Positions 38,310 through 46,378 of a stretch of 59,401 nt of DNA are shown piece by piece. The stretch is taken from positions 1 through 59,401 of the forward strand of contig NVXR01000019.1 in the NCBI GenBank assembly GCA_002733995.1, given 5' to 3'. The notes beneath the pieces were generated by a model. The model was not told where the DNA came from. It made no database searches and saw only the letters and a program-made list of their open reading frames with translations. Position 1 is the first letter of the stretch; each line of letters starts with the position of its first letter. The stretch is from Desulfotalea sp. (GTDB taxonomy: Bacteria > Desulfobacterota > Desulfobulbia > Desulfobulbales > Desulfocapsaceae). A program made the translations under genes and the position numbers.

Positions 38310-39611
38310 ATGTCTGAAATAATACTTACGCTCATCCTTCTTCTTTTGTTGTTTTCTCTCCTCGCAAGTGGTGTCTGGGTTGCTTTTTCACTGATGGCGG
38401 TGGGGATGGCAGCCTTGGCAATGTTTTCAGAAGCCCCCATTGGTGAGGTGATGGCAACCACGGTGTGGGGGGCGAGTAACGGTTGGGCCCTTGCTGCCCT
38501 GCCTCTTTTTATATGGATGGGAGAAATTCTGTTTCGCTCCAGGTTGTCCGAGGACATGTTTGCAGGTCTATCACCCTGGCTCACATATTTGCCGGGGAGG
38601 CTACTCCATGTAAATATTCTCGGTTGTGGGATATTTGCGGCTGTTTCGGGATCCTCAGCTGCAACAGCAGCCACCATTGGTAAAATGTCTCTGCCAGAGC
38701 TTGCCAAGCGTGGCTATCCAGAATCCATGATGCTCGGGACACTTGCGGGCTCGGCAACTTTGGGGCTGCTTATTCCACCGTCTATTATTCTTATTGTCTA
38801 TGGGGTGGCAACTGAGCAGTCTATTGCGCGGCTTTTTGTGGCGGGGGTGTTGCCCGGTTGTATGCTGGTGACTCTTTTTGTCGGTTATGTCGTTATTTGG
38901 TCCCTGTTGCATAAGGACCAAATCCCTGCTGAAGATGAGAATTTGACGCTTGCTGAAAAACTCCATGCCTCAAAAAGGCTCATCCCTGTAATGCTTCTGA
39001 TATTGGGTGTTATCGGTTCAATATATTCCGGTATCGCTTCGCCTACCGATGCCGCTGCTGTGGGAGTTGTTTTGGCACTCGCGCTGTCCTGGTATACCGG
39101 ATCTCTAAACAAAAAGAATTTTCTCGACAGCCTCATGGGGGCAACAAAAACATCGTCCATGATTGCTTTTATCCTCGCAGGAGCGGCCTTTTTGACCGTA
39201 GCAATGGCGTTTACGGGGATCCCAAAGGTTCTGGCAACGTGGATTGCGGCAATGCACCTTTCGCCCTATGCATTGCTAGCGGCCCTAACCCTATTCTTTA
39301 TCGTTATGGGGTGCTTTTTAGATGGAATATCAGTAGTTGTACTCACCACTTCAGTGATTATGCCCATGGTGGAACAGGCGGGTATCGATCCTCTTTGGTT
39401 CGGTATCTTTGTGGTAATTGTGGTGGAGATGGCGCAGATTACCCCTCCGGTAGGATTTAACCTGTTTGTTATTCAAGGATTGACAGGGGTGGATATCTTA
39501 AAGGTTGCCCTTGCTGCTCTGCCGTTTTTTCTGCTACTGCTCGTTGGCCTTGGCTTGATAGTCTTTTTTCCTCAAATAGTAACCCTGCTCCCAGAAATGA
39601 TGGGAAACTGA
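38310..39611 (+). CDS. TRAP transporter large membrane subunit (DctM)
   Basis: A 433-residue permease with about 12 hydrophobic segments. Family motifs include ALPLFIWMGEILFRS, FAAVSGSSAATAATIGKM, LGLLIPPSIILIVYG and EMAQITPPVGFNLFVIQG. This is the ion-coupled transport subunit of the system formed with the two preceding genes. It ends 16 bp before the convergent regulator. Expression is probably driven from the divergent promoter at 36338-36644. Confidence 0.94.
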   Translation: MSEIILTLILLLLLFSLLASGVWVAFSLMAVGMAALAMFSEAPIGEVMATTVWGASNGWALAALPLFIWMGEILFRSRLSEDMFAGLSPWLTYLPGRLLHVNILGCGIFAAVSGSSAATAATIGKMSLPELAKRGYPESMMLGTLAGSATLGLLIPPSIILIVYGVATEQSIARLFVAGVLPGCMLVTLFVGYVVIWSLLHKDQIPAEDENLTLAEKLHASKRLIPVMLLILGVIGSIYSGIASPTDAAAVGVVLALALSWYTGSLNKKNFLDSLMGATKTSSMIAFILAGAAFLTVAMAFTGIPKVLATWIAAMHLSPYALLAALTLFFIVMGCFLDGISVVVLTTSVIMPMVEQAGIDPLWFGIFVVIVVEMAQITPPVGFNLFVIQGLTGVDILKVALAALPFFLLLLVGLGLIVFFPQIVTLLPEMMGN

Positions 39612-39626
39612 GTTTACCCAAGCTTG

Positions 39627-40205
39627 TTACAACGAGGTTGCGGCCCTAGATGCCTGGTCATAAAGACCAGACATTAAGCGTAACAGAGCGGCTGTTTGGC
39701 TCAGGTCCGATCCGTCTTTAATAAGATTCCTATAGGCCGATGTAAGGCATTGTTCCCTGATCTCTCGATATTTACTACAGGCCTCCTGACCTTTGGAGGT
39801 GGTCGCGTAGTAAATTTCTTTGCCCTTCTTTTCCCGGTCGACAAGACTGCTTTTGACAAGCTTTTTTAGTGAATAATTTACTGTGTGCTGGTCTTCTACG
39901 TGGAGGACGAAGCAGATGTCTACGAGTCGTTTCTGCCTGTTTCTGTGATTTACATTGTGAAGTACGAGGACGTCAAGTGAGCTGAAATCCGCATAGCCTG
40001 CTGCGTGCATACAGCGAACCATCCAGCGGGTGAAGGCATGGTGAGCAATGATCATTCCGTATTCGAATTCACTGAGTGGCCATGAATCACTGGAGGCGAG
40101 GTGCTCTGAAGAGACGATTGGAGCAAAGGGAGCATTTTCTGGGATGATGGGATCGTTACTCATAATGTTTTTTTTAACGACGTCTTTGTAGGGGTGAGAT
40201 GGCAT
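39627..40205 (-). CDS. Winged-helix MarR-type transcriptional regulator
   Basis: A 192-residue protein. The centre has SSLDVLVLHNVNHRNRQKRLVDICFVLH, then VNYSLKKLVKSSLVDREKKGKEIYYATTSKGQ, the recognition helix and wing of MarR-like proteins. It is predicted to bind DNA as a dimer and to control the oxoprolinase/TRAP genes next door. The start may be ATG 40205 or ATG 40163 (MSNDPIIPEN); neither has a convincing ribosome binding site. The palindromes just upstream at 40322-40474 are candidate operators. Confidence 0.8.
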   Translation of the reverse strand: MPSHPYKDVVKKNIMSNDPIIPENAPFAPIVSSEHLASSDSWPLSEFEYGMIIAHHAFTRWMVRCMHAAGYADFSSLDVLVLHNVNHRNRQKRLVDICFVLHVEDQHTVNYSLKKLVKSSLVDREKKGKEIYYATTSKGQEACSKYREIREQCLTSAYRNLIKDGSDLSQTAALLRLMSGLYDQASRAATSL

Positions 40206-40576
40206 TAAATATCAGCTTTTCTGTCATAAAAAGTACTAAAGCTGAAGAGGGTTGTCGTGATGTGTTGTAACAATGGTACCACAAGGCTGCATTTTCATGA
40301 ACAGTGTATTGTTTTCAGATAGGTATGTATGAGAACATACAACGACCGTTGACATCTGTTTTCTAATAGGAACAACGGACCGCTATTCAGCAAAGGTCCG
40401 TTCCATTGGCCACATATTCATTGAGTATGTTGTTGTAATAACCATAGTTTATTATGGTTTGTTACAACAACGTTTGCACCTAGGATCTACTTGATCCCTC
40501 TGAAAATGCGGGTTAAGGCAATATCTCCGTTCTCGTTAAGGGACAGGGGCCGGGGGAGTGCCAGGGAGAGCCACAT
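40206..40576. promoter_or_regulatory. Palindrome-rich intergenic region upstream of the MarR-type gene
   Basis: Three inverted repeats lie here. GTATGTATGAGAACATAC is at 40322-40339. ACGGACC and GGTCCGT around 13 nt lie near 40376-40402. A long pair, GTTGTTGTAATAACCATA and TATGGTTTGTTACAACAAC, spans about 40429-40474. The first fits a MarR-type operator in size. The last could act as a terminator-like structure after cimA or as an operator. Confidence 0.55.
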
Positions 40577-42181
40577 CTACTGGAGAGTAACTTTGTTATC
40601 TTCCTTCATGAGCTTGTAGTTGATGGAGTCGATCATAGCCTGCCAACTTGCTTCAATAATGTTCACAGAAACACCGACTGTTCCCCAGTTAGAATCATGG
40701 TCTTTACTCTCAATCAGAACTCGAACTCTGGCGTGGGTTCCGTGTTCCCCGGTGAGGACACGTACCTTATAGTCGAGGAGTTCCAGCTCTTCAAGGACGG
40801 GATAATAGCCGATGAGAGCCTTGCGCATAGCCGCATCAAGTGCATTTACAGGACCGTCTCCCATGGCGGCTGTATGGACTTCATTACCACCGATGAAAAG
40901 GCGGATGGTGGCTTCGGTGAGAGGAGGTTTGTCCATTCGATACTTGTGGTTCGTCACCCTGAAGCTTTCAAACTTGAAATGATTTCTGTGTAAGCCTAAA
41001 GCCCTCCGCATGAGCAGTTCAAAACTTGCCTCGGCTCCTTCAAATTGATACCCCTGGTTCTCGAGTTCCTTGAGTTCTGCAATGATGGTGGATAGCACTG
41101 GATCGTTGGGCTCAATGTTGAGGTTCCACTCTTTTGCTTTGTGGAGGATATTGGAGCGTCCGCTTTGGTCTGAAATCAAGATGCGTCTGAAATTACCGAC
41201 CTTGCCGGGTGTGATGTGCTCATAGGTAACTGGGTTCTTTTTGACGGCACTTACATGGATTCCACCCTTGTGGGCAAATGCTGATTCGCCGACATAGGGC
41301 TGGTACCGGTTATGGGGGAGGTTGGCCAGTTCGTTGATGAGTCGTGAGGTTGAGTGGAGCCTGTCTACATGCTTTGCCACCTCACAGTTGACCTCAAGTT
41401 TAAAGACCAGGGCAGGGATAATGGAGGTGAGGTTGGCGTTACCACAGCGCTCACCAAAACCGTTTATTGTTCCCTGGATCTGGTCGACCTTCGAGTCAGA
41501 GACTGCAATAAGAGAGTTTGCCACCGCTGTTTCCGAATCGTTGTGTGCATGGATGCCAATTTTGGCGCTTTTGCCTCGTTCATTAAGGTACGCATGCATC
41601 GTATCTATAATGGGGGGCAGTTCGTGGGGTAGGGTGCCGCCATTTGTGTCACAGAGAATAACGGTTTCAGCCCCGCCATCAATAGCTTTGACAAGTGTTT
41701 CCAAGGCAAATTCTTTGTTTGCCTTAAAACCATCAAAAAAATGTTCAGCATCGTAAAAAAGATGTTTTACCTGGGGGCGCAGGAAGGCAAGGGTGTCCTC
41801 GATAATCTGTAAGTTATCTTCAAGGCGAATATGCAGTGCATCTCTAACGTGGATATCCCAGCTTTTGCCGAAAATGGTGATAACCGGTGTGCTCGCTGCG
41901 AGTAGGGCAAGAAGGTTAGGATCTTTGTCCGGGCTATTCTTAAAATGCCTTGTCGAACCAAATGCAGCAAGTTTTGCGTGTTTGAGTGTTACGCTCCTCA
42001 TCTTGGTGAAATATTCAGCGGAAATGGGGTTAGATCCGGGCCAGCCACCTTCGATAAAGTCGAGGCCCAGTTCGTCGAGAGCAATGGTGATTCGGACCTT
42101 GTCGTCAACAGAGAGGTTGAAGTTTTCTGCTTGGGTACCATCGCGAAGCGTTGTGTCGTAGAGTTCAACAGTGTGGGTCAT
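40577..42181 (-). CDS. cimA: (R)-citramalate synthase
   Basis: The 534-residue enzyme condenses pyruvate and acetyl-CoA to citramalate, opening the threonine-independent route to isoleucine. The N-terminal TIM barrel has ELYDTTLRDGTQAENFNLS, ILCDTNGGTLPHE and GIHAHNDSETAVANSL, with metal-binding Asp and His residues. The middle has GERCGNANLTSI and SAFAHKGGIHVSAV, and the C-terminal LeuA-like regulatory domain (about 395-520) should bind isoleucine. Length and spacing fit the CimA branch rather than LeuA or NifV. AAGGAAG precedes ATG 42181. Confidence 0.92.
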   Translation of the reverse strand: MTHTVELYDTTLRDGTQAENFNLSVDDKVRITIALDELGLDFIEGGWPGSNPISAEYFTKMRSVTLKHAKLAAFGSTRHFKNSPDKDPNLLALLAASTPVITIFGKSWDIHVRDALHIRLEDNLQIIEDTLAFLRPQVKHLFYDAEHFFDGFKANKEFALETLVKAIDGGAETVILCDTNGGTLPHELPPIIDTMHAYLNERGKSAKIGIHAHNDSETAVANSLIAVSDSKVDQIQGTINGFGERCGNANLTSIIPALVFKLEVNCEVAKHVDRLHSTSRLINELANLPHNRYQPYVGESAFAHKGGIHVSAVKKNPVTYEHITPGKVGNFRRILISDQSGRSNILHKAKEWNLNIEPNDPVLSTIIAELKELENQGYQFEGAEASFELLMRRALGLHRNHFKFESFRVTNHKYRMDKPPLTEATIRLFIGGNEVHTAAMGDGPVNALDAAMRKALIGYYPVLEELELLDYKVRVLTGEHGTHARVRVLIESKDHDSNWGTVGVSVNIIEASWQAMIDSINYKLMKEDNKVTLQ

Positions 42182-43162
42182 GTTCTTCCTTTAAAGCTGG
42201 AGCGTAAAGACTCCGTGGAGAATAAATAAGAATAGACGTTGAATGATTTTCAAAGATACTAAGCCTCATAGGAGGGCTAGATGCCTCGAAGGTCTCTCTA
42301 CGTTCACTCATTGGTTAGCTTCTCTAGGGGGGGAGATATTTACCGATTGGAGAAGTCCGAGCTAAATATTAAAATAGAACCCCGGATAATAAAAGAGTTA
42401 ACAAGAAATAGCAAAACCTTAACCCGTATTTTTTTTGAACATTGTATTTTCGCCTAGGTGAATGAATATGGCGGTAAAATTACGGATTATCTCGTTTTAG
42501 TAATTGATAATTGGTAATTGTCTCTGCTGACTCGCAGCGAAGCAGGACCGTCAGCCTTGGCTATCTCGTCAAGGCACAACCCCACTTGTCAGTTGAACTG
42601 GTCCGGGGAAGGTTGCCCTAGAAATTGGTACTACCAGTTCCTTGGCCGCTCAAAATAACGGTCAAGAACATACCCTGGCCACAGTCCATATCATTGATCG
42701 CTAAAAAGTTATAAATATGCTCGCGTCGAATCTGTAAGTATGCGCAACATAAATAGATATGTTGAGGGTAAGAGTTGCTTAGGAAGGGGTTGTGTCTTGA
42801 TTTAATGTTAGTTTTTGAAGAATAGATACAGAAAAAATATTTTGCCTTTTTCGCTTAGAGATATTTTTTGTTTTAGGTGTGGAGTAGCTGATAATAGGAC
42901 ACAATGTTGGATAAATAGTATCAGACCAGCTTTTTTTCCAGTTTACCGAGGGTAGATTGTTGTGTATGGTGCAGTACCATATTGCTAAGGAAAACCTAGG
43001 TGTTGGCTTCACTAGTGCTTGTTATTCTGGGCTTTTTCCTATCCTCGCAAGTTGTATTGACGTTTGGTCGTATTGAAAATAATGAGTTGCACTGTGTATG
43101 GTGGTCGGACCTTATTTATCTTGCGAAACGTGCCGCTATTGTTAATTCTTGAATAGTAGAAA
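42182..43162. other. Gene-poor region between cimA and the GntR gene
   Basis: Nearly 1 kb with no intact gene. A stretch at about 42517-42616 reads SRTVSLGYLV in one frame, faintly like a NUDIX motif, but is closed on both sides and may be a relic or chance. FadR-like palindromes lie at 42966-42980 and 43102-43112. Confidence 0.35.
43102..43112 (+). promoter_or_regulatory. Putative FadR/GntR operator
   Basis: TGGTCGGACCT is close to the FadR-subfamily consensus TNGTNNNACNA and lies 50 bp before the GntR gene. A second site, ATGGT-GCAGT-ACCAT, is at 42966-42980. This fits autoregulation. Confidence 0.35.
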
Positions 43163-43873
43163 ATGATGAATCTTAAACCGATAAAACCTAAGCGCATCTC
43201 GGACCAAGTCTTTGAGCAGATTCGAGAGTTGATTTATAAGGGCGAATTTAAGCCGGGGCAGCAGATTCTCCCGGAACGTGAGCTCGCCCAATCGATGGCT
43301 GTGAGTAGAACCTCTGTGAGAAACGCGATCAATAAACTCGTTACCATGGGGTTATTGGAGCATCGACAGGGGCAGGGAACCTTCGTAAGTTCTCCTGAAC
43401 GACGTGAGGGGAACCCGTTGGCAGCTGTTATGGCAACCGATGAGGCCACTCTTGATGATCTGTTGGAAGTTCGTATGGGGCTGGAATGTAACGCCGCTAT
43501 GCTGGCAGCACAAAGGGCGACGGAAACTGACATTATTGCCATTAAGAAAAGTCTTGCGGAGATGGAAGAAGATCTTGCAAACACAGATAAGATTGGCAGT
43601 GGCCCGGATGCGGCTTTTCACATGGCTGTGACCTTTTCAACCAAGAATCCGGTTCTGATACATTTGATGAGGAATTTTTACGATTTCCTTTTTGTGGGGA
43701 TTAAGAAAAATTTAACCCATATGTATTTGGATCGTAATGCCCTGGAAGAGGTTATTGTACATCATAAAGAAATATTTGCCGCCATTGAGCACAGGGCTCC
43801 AAAAGACGCATACAATGCAATGCACAACCATATTCGTTTTGTGCAAGACTACTTCCAGAATAGAAATCGTTGA
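43163..43873 (+). CDS. GntR-family regulator with FCD domain (FadR subfamily)
   Basis: In this 236-residue protein the N-terminal winged helix is at 8-75 (QVFEQIRELIYKGEFKPGQQ, PERELAQSMAVSRTSVRNAI, GLLEHRQGQGTFV). A helical FCD effector domain covers about 95-230, where DAAFHMAV and the His residues of HHKEIF match the metal-binding positions. FCD regulators sense small carboxylates. A strong terminator follows. The arginase operon is convergent, so a regulatory link to arginine use is possible but unproven. Confidence 0.92.
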   Translation: MMNLKPIKPKRISDQVFEQIRELIYKGEFKPGQQILPERELAQSMAVSRTSVRNAINKLVTMGLLEHRQGQGTFVSSPERREGNPLAAVMATDEATLDDLLEVRMGLECNAAMLAAQRATETDIIAIKKSLAEMEEDLANTDKIGSGPDAAFHMAVTFSTKNPVLIHLMRNFYDFLFVGIKKNLTHMYLDRNALEEVIVHHKEIFAAIEHRAPKDAYNAMHNHIRFVQDYFQNRNR

Positions 43874-43915
43874 GACTTGGATTCGTGAGTAGTTTCCATC
43901 GATGACAATGATTTT

Positions 43916-43953
43916 AAAACCCCGTTTGCGCATAAGCGCAAACGGGGTTTTTT
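43916..43953 (+). terminator. Rho-independent terminator
   Basis: AAAACCCCGTTTGCGC and GCGCAAACGGGGTTTT pair perfectly over 16 bp around ATAA and are followed by more T. It ends the GntR gene and may work in both directions. Confidence 0.95.
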
Positions 43954-44123
43954 GTTTCGGGTACTTCCGTAATCTTGTTGAAAACCGTAACTCTCAGGAG
44001 AGGTTAGGGGCGTAAGTACTACGAACGTCTATATTGCAAAAAAGAGCAACGATTTTGGTCTTGCCAACAGATACAGATTCTGGCTCACAGAGGGGGCGGT
44101 GGCCTTACGCCTCGTTTCCTAGG

Positions 44124-45014
44124 TTAGAGGATCTTTTTTCCAAAAAGTGACGAAATAAGGTTTACGGCCATCTGGGCAGTACGGTTCTGGATATCCAGTA
44201 TGGGATTTATTTCCATGATATCGACAGAGTGGATCTTGTTGGTGTCGGAAAGGATCTCCATGATAAGCTGGCCTTCGCGGTAGGTGAGGCCCCCCTGTGA
44301 TGGGGTTCCTACGCCGGGAGCATCAAGGGGGTCCATAACATCGAGGTCAAGGCTGACATGGATGTTTTCCAGGTTTTTTAAAATATTCAAGGTTTTGCTA
44401 AGGATGCCTCGTATCCCCATTTCATCGATATCACGCATGGTGAATACCGTACAGCCCGATTGTTTTATGAGTATCTTTTCTTCGGGATCAAGGTCCCGAA
44501 TTCCTATCATAATGGTGTTTTCGGGTTTTACCTTGGGCCCCGGTCTACCCACATTTATCAGCTCTTGGGAACCTTGGCCCAGAAGGGTCGCAAGTGCCAT
44601 ACCATGAACATTCTGGGTGTAAGAACTTGCGGGAGTATTGAAATCGCCGTGGGCGTCTATCCAGATCAGGCCCACCTCGCAATTGTGGGTGACACCACCG
44701 ACGGTACCAATGGAAGCGGAGTGATCTCCTCCTAGAAAGATAGGTATTTCTCCTGCATCAATGGCTGCCCGACCAAGCTCATAGGCTTTCTCACAAGCCT
44801 TGCTAATAAGGGGTAGTCGTTTTTCAATGGAGGTGTCGTCCAGGGCGTAACGTCCCGGAATTGTAATATCACCACTGTCTAGACAGGTGTGGCCTAAATC
44901 TTCAAGGCATTGTGCCAGGTTTGCATAGCGAACAGCGCTTGGCCCCATGTCAACGCCTCTGTGGTTCTGGCCAAGGTCCATGGGAATGCCTATGATGCGG
45001 GTCTTTTTTTGCAT
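44124..45014 (-). CDS. rocF: Arginase
   Basis: The 296-residue ureohydrolase splits arginine into ornithine and urea. The two-manganese site residues are in FLGGDHS, IDAHGDFN and SLDLDVMDP. The N-terminal GQNHRGVDMGPSAVR and the stretch DFNTPASSYTQNVHGM match arginases rather than agmatinases. It lies 7 bp after the ornithine cyclodeaminase gene, which would use its product ornithine, so the two form an arginine-to-proline operon. Confidence 0.92.
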   Translation of the reverse strand: MQKKTRIIGIPMDLGQNHRGVDMGPSAVRYANLAQCLEDLGHTCLDSGDITIPGRYALDDTSIEKRLPLISKACEKAYELGRAAIDAGEIPIFLGGDHSASIGTVGGVTHNCEVGLIWIDAHGDFNTPASSYTQNVHGMALATLLGQGSQELINVGRPGPKVKPENTIMIGIRDLDPEEKILIKQSGCTVFTMRDIDEMGIRGILSKTLNILKNLENIHVSLDLDVMDPLDAPGVGTPSQGGLTYREGQLIMEILSDTNKIHSVDIMEINPILDIQNRTAQMAVNLISSLFGKKIL

Positions 45015-45021
45015 TTGGAAC

Positions 45022-46110
45022 CTAATTTTTTAAGTGATTCCACAGGTTGACAATAAAATCCTGTACGTTGGTAAGAATCGCCTGTGCCTGTGCTGATCCT
45101 CTATTTGCGAGCTTGTCTGCACTAAACTCAGACATATCTACAACATAAAAGTACACAGGTCGAACAGATCCATCTGGTAGCACTTTGTAACCTGGGGTCA
45201 TATTGCCAAAGGCGATGGAGTGGAGTTGGGTTGCCATAGTTATGACCGTGGTTGCCTTTCTTGCGTGGGTCCGCATGAGGTCTTGGGAGGTGTATACATT
45301 GGCCACGGTTTCAGGGAGTGGTCCGTCGTCACGGATCGAGCCGGCGAGTACGTAAGGGATATGATTTTTTTCACAGGCGTACATGATACCGTTATCGATC
45401 TTCATTGAGTCGATGGCCTTTTTTATGGACCCGGCTTTTCTTACCTGGTTGAGGATGTCGAGGTGGTTGTAGTGGCCCATGGGTTGTAGGGTCTGGGTGT
45501 AGATGTTTTGGCCAAGGCCGGTGTTGTAGATTGCTGCTTCTATATCATGGGTCGCCAGAGCATTTCCCGCCATGAGCCCGTGGCAGTAGCCGCTTTCGAT
45601 GAGTCCCTGCATCGCAGCTCGTGAGTCCTTGTCAAATGCCACAGCGGGCCCGAGAACCCAGACAATGTGACCGTGGTCCCGGTCATATTTTAGTATTTCG
45701 TAAAGGGCGTCGTAGGAATATGAGAACGGGGTCTCACGGGTGCCTCTTGAGCGAAAAGAGAACTTGTCCTCATTGGTGTTCGCCTGTTCAAAACCAGTGT
45801 TGTGTACCAGGACACCTTCCTCGCCGTTCTCTGTGCGGCCGGTTACAACCATGTCACCTTCGTTGAGGTTTCTGGCCTCAACGGCCTCAACTGCAAAATC
45901 TTTAACCACAAAGACGGCATCCATGCGGCTCTCTGGTGCGAGTGCCCAATTGTCGTCTTTTACCTTTATGTATTCCGGGTGGTTTGATGTCGCATGGTAG
46001 TTGTCTGGAGCAATGCCATCAGCTGGGGCGGCTTTTAGGGTCGCCAGGGGGCTTTTTTGTAGGTGCTCTTTCTTAAAGTTAGGCGCGGTATAGGTAGTCG
46101 TAATGTTCAT
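45022..46110 (-). CDS. LOR/SDH-type ornithine cyclodeaminase (TIGR00300/ArgZ C-terminal family)
   Basis: A 362-residue member of the LOR/SDH-domain family once called TIGR00300, whose archaeal and cyanobacterial relatives (the C-terminal part of AgrE/ArgZ) are reported to be ornithine cyclodeaminases. Visible features include VWVLGPAVAFDKDSRAAMQGLI, GLMAGNALATHDIEAAIYNTGLG, YVLAGSIRDDGPLP and MATQLHSIAFGNMTPGYK. It would convert ornithine to proline and ammonia. It is the first gene of the pair with arginase; GAGGC lies before ATG 46110. The arginine dihydrolase domain of ArgZ is absent, and arginase takes that step instead. Confidence 0.82.
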   Translation of the reverse strand: MNITTTYTAPNFKKEHLQKSPLATLKAAPADGIAPDNYHATSNHPEYIKVKDDNWALAPESRMDAVFVVKDFAVEAVEARNLNEGDMVVTGRTENGEEGVLVHNTGFEQANTNEDKFSFRSRGTRETPFSYSYDALYEILKYDRDHGHIVWVLGPAVAFDKDSRAAMQGLIESGYCHGLMAGNALATHDIEAAIYNTGLGQNIYTQTLQPMGHYNHLDILNQVRKAGSIKKAIDSMKIDNGIMYACEKNHIPYVLAGSIRDDGPLPETVANVYTSQDLMRTHARKATTVITMATQLHSIAFGNMTPGYKVLPDGSVRPVYFYVVDMSEFSADKLANRGSAQAQAILTNVQDFIVNLWNHLKN

Positions 46111-46378
46111 CTATGCCTCAATGTCTCTGGTCAGTGCATGGCAGGTCGACTTGGGTTTGGAAAAAACAATCTATTACCCGCGCACTTATCCCGGTTTACC
46201 CGGTCGTTGGCCGGGGTTGAAGTATTGTATCCAATTAGGAGGTATTATAGGAAGTAATAGAAAAAATTCAATGTCTCTTCTTCGTAAGTCTGAGGACTTG
46301 ACCGCTACTCTGAATGGATATAAAATACATTAATACTCGATATTTCAATTGGTTTCCTTCAATGTGTATAGGGCATTT

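Noticed and set aside
42517..42616. NUDIX-like fragment SRTVSLGYLV
   Set aside because: Too short, closed on both sides, and the NUDIX box itself is absent; mentioned only as a possible relic.
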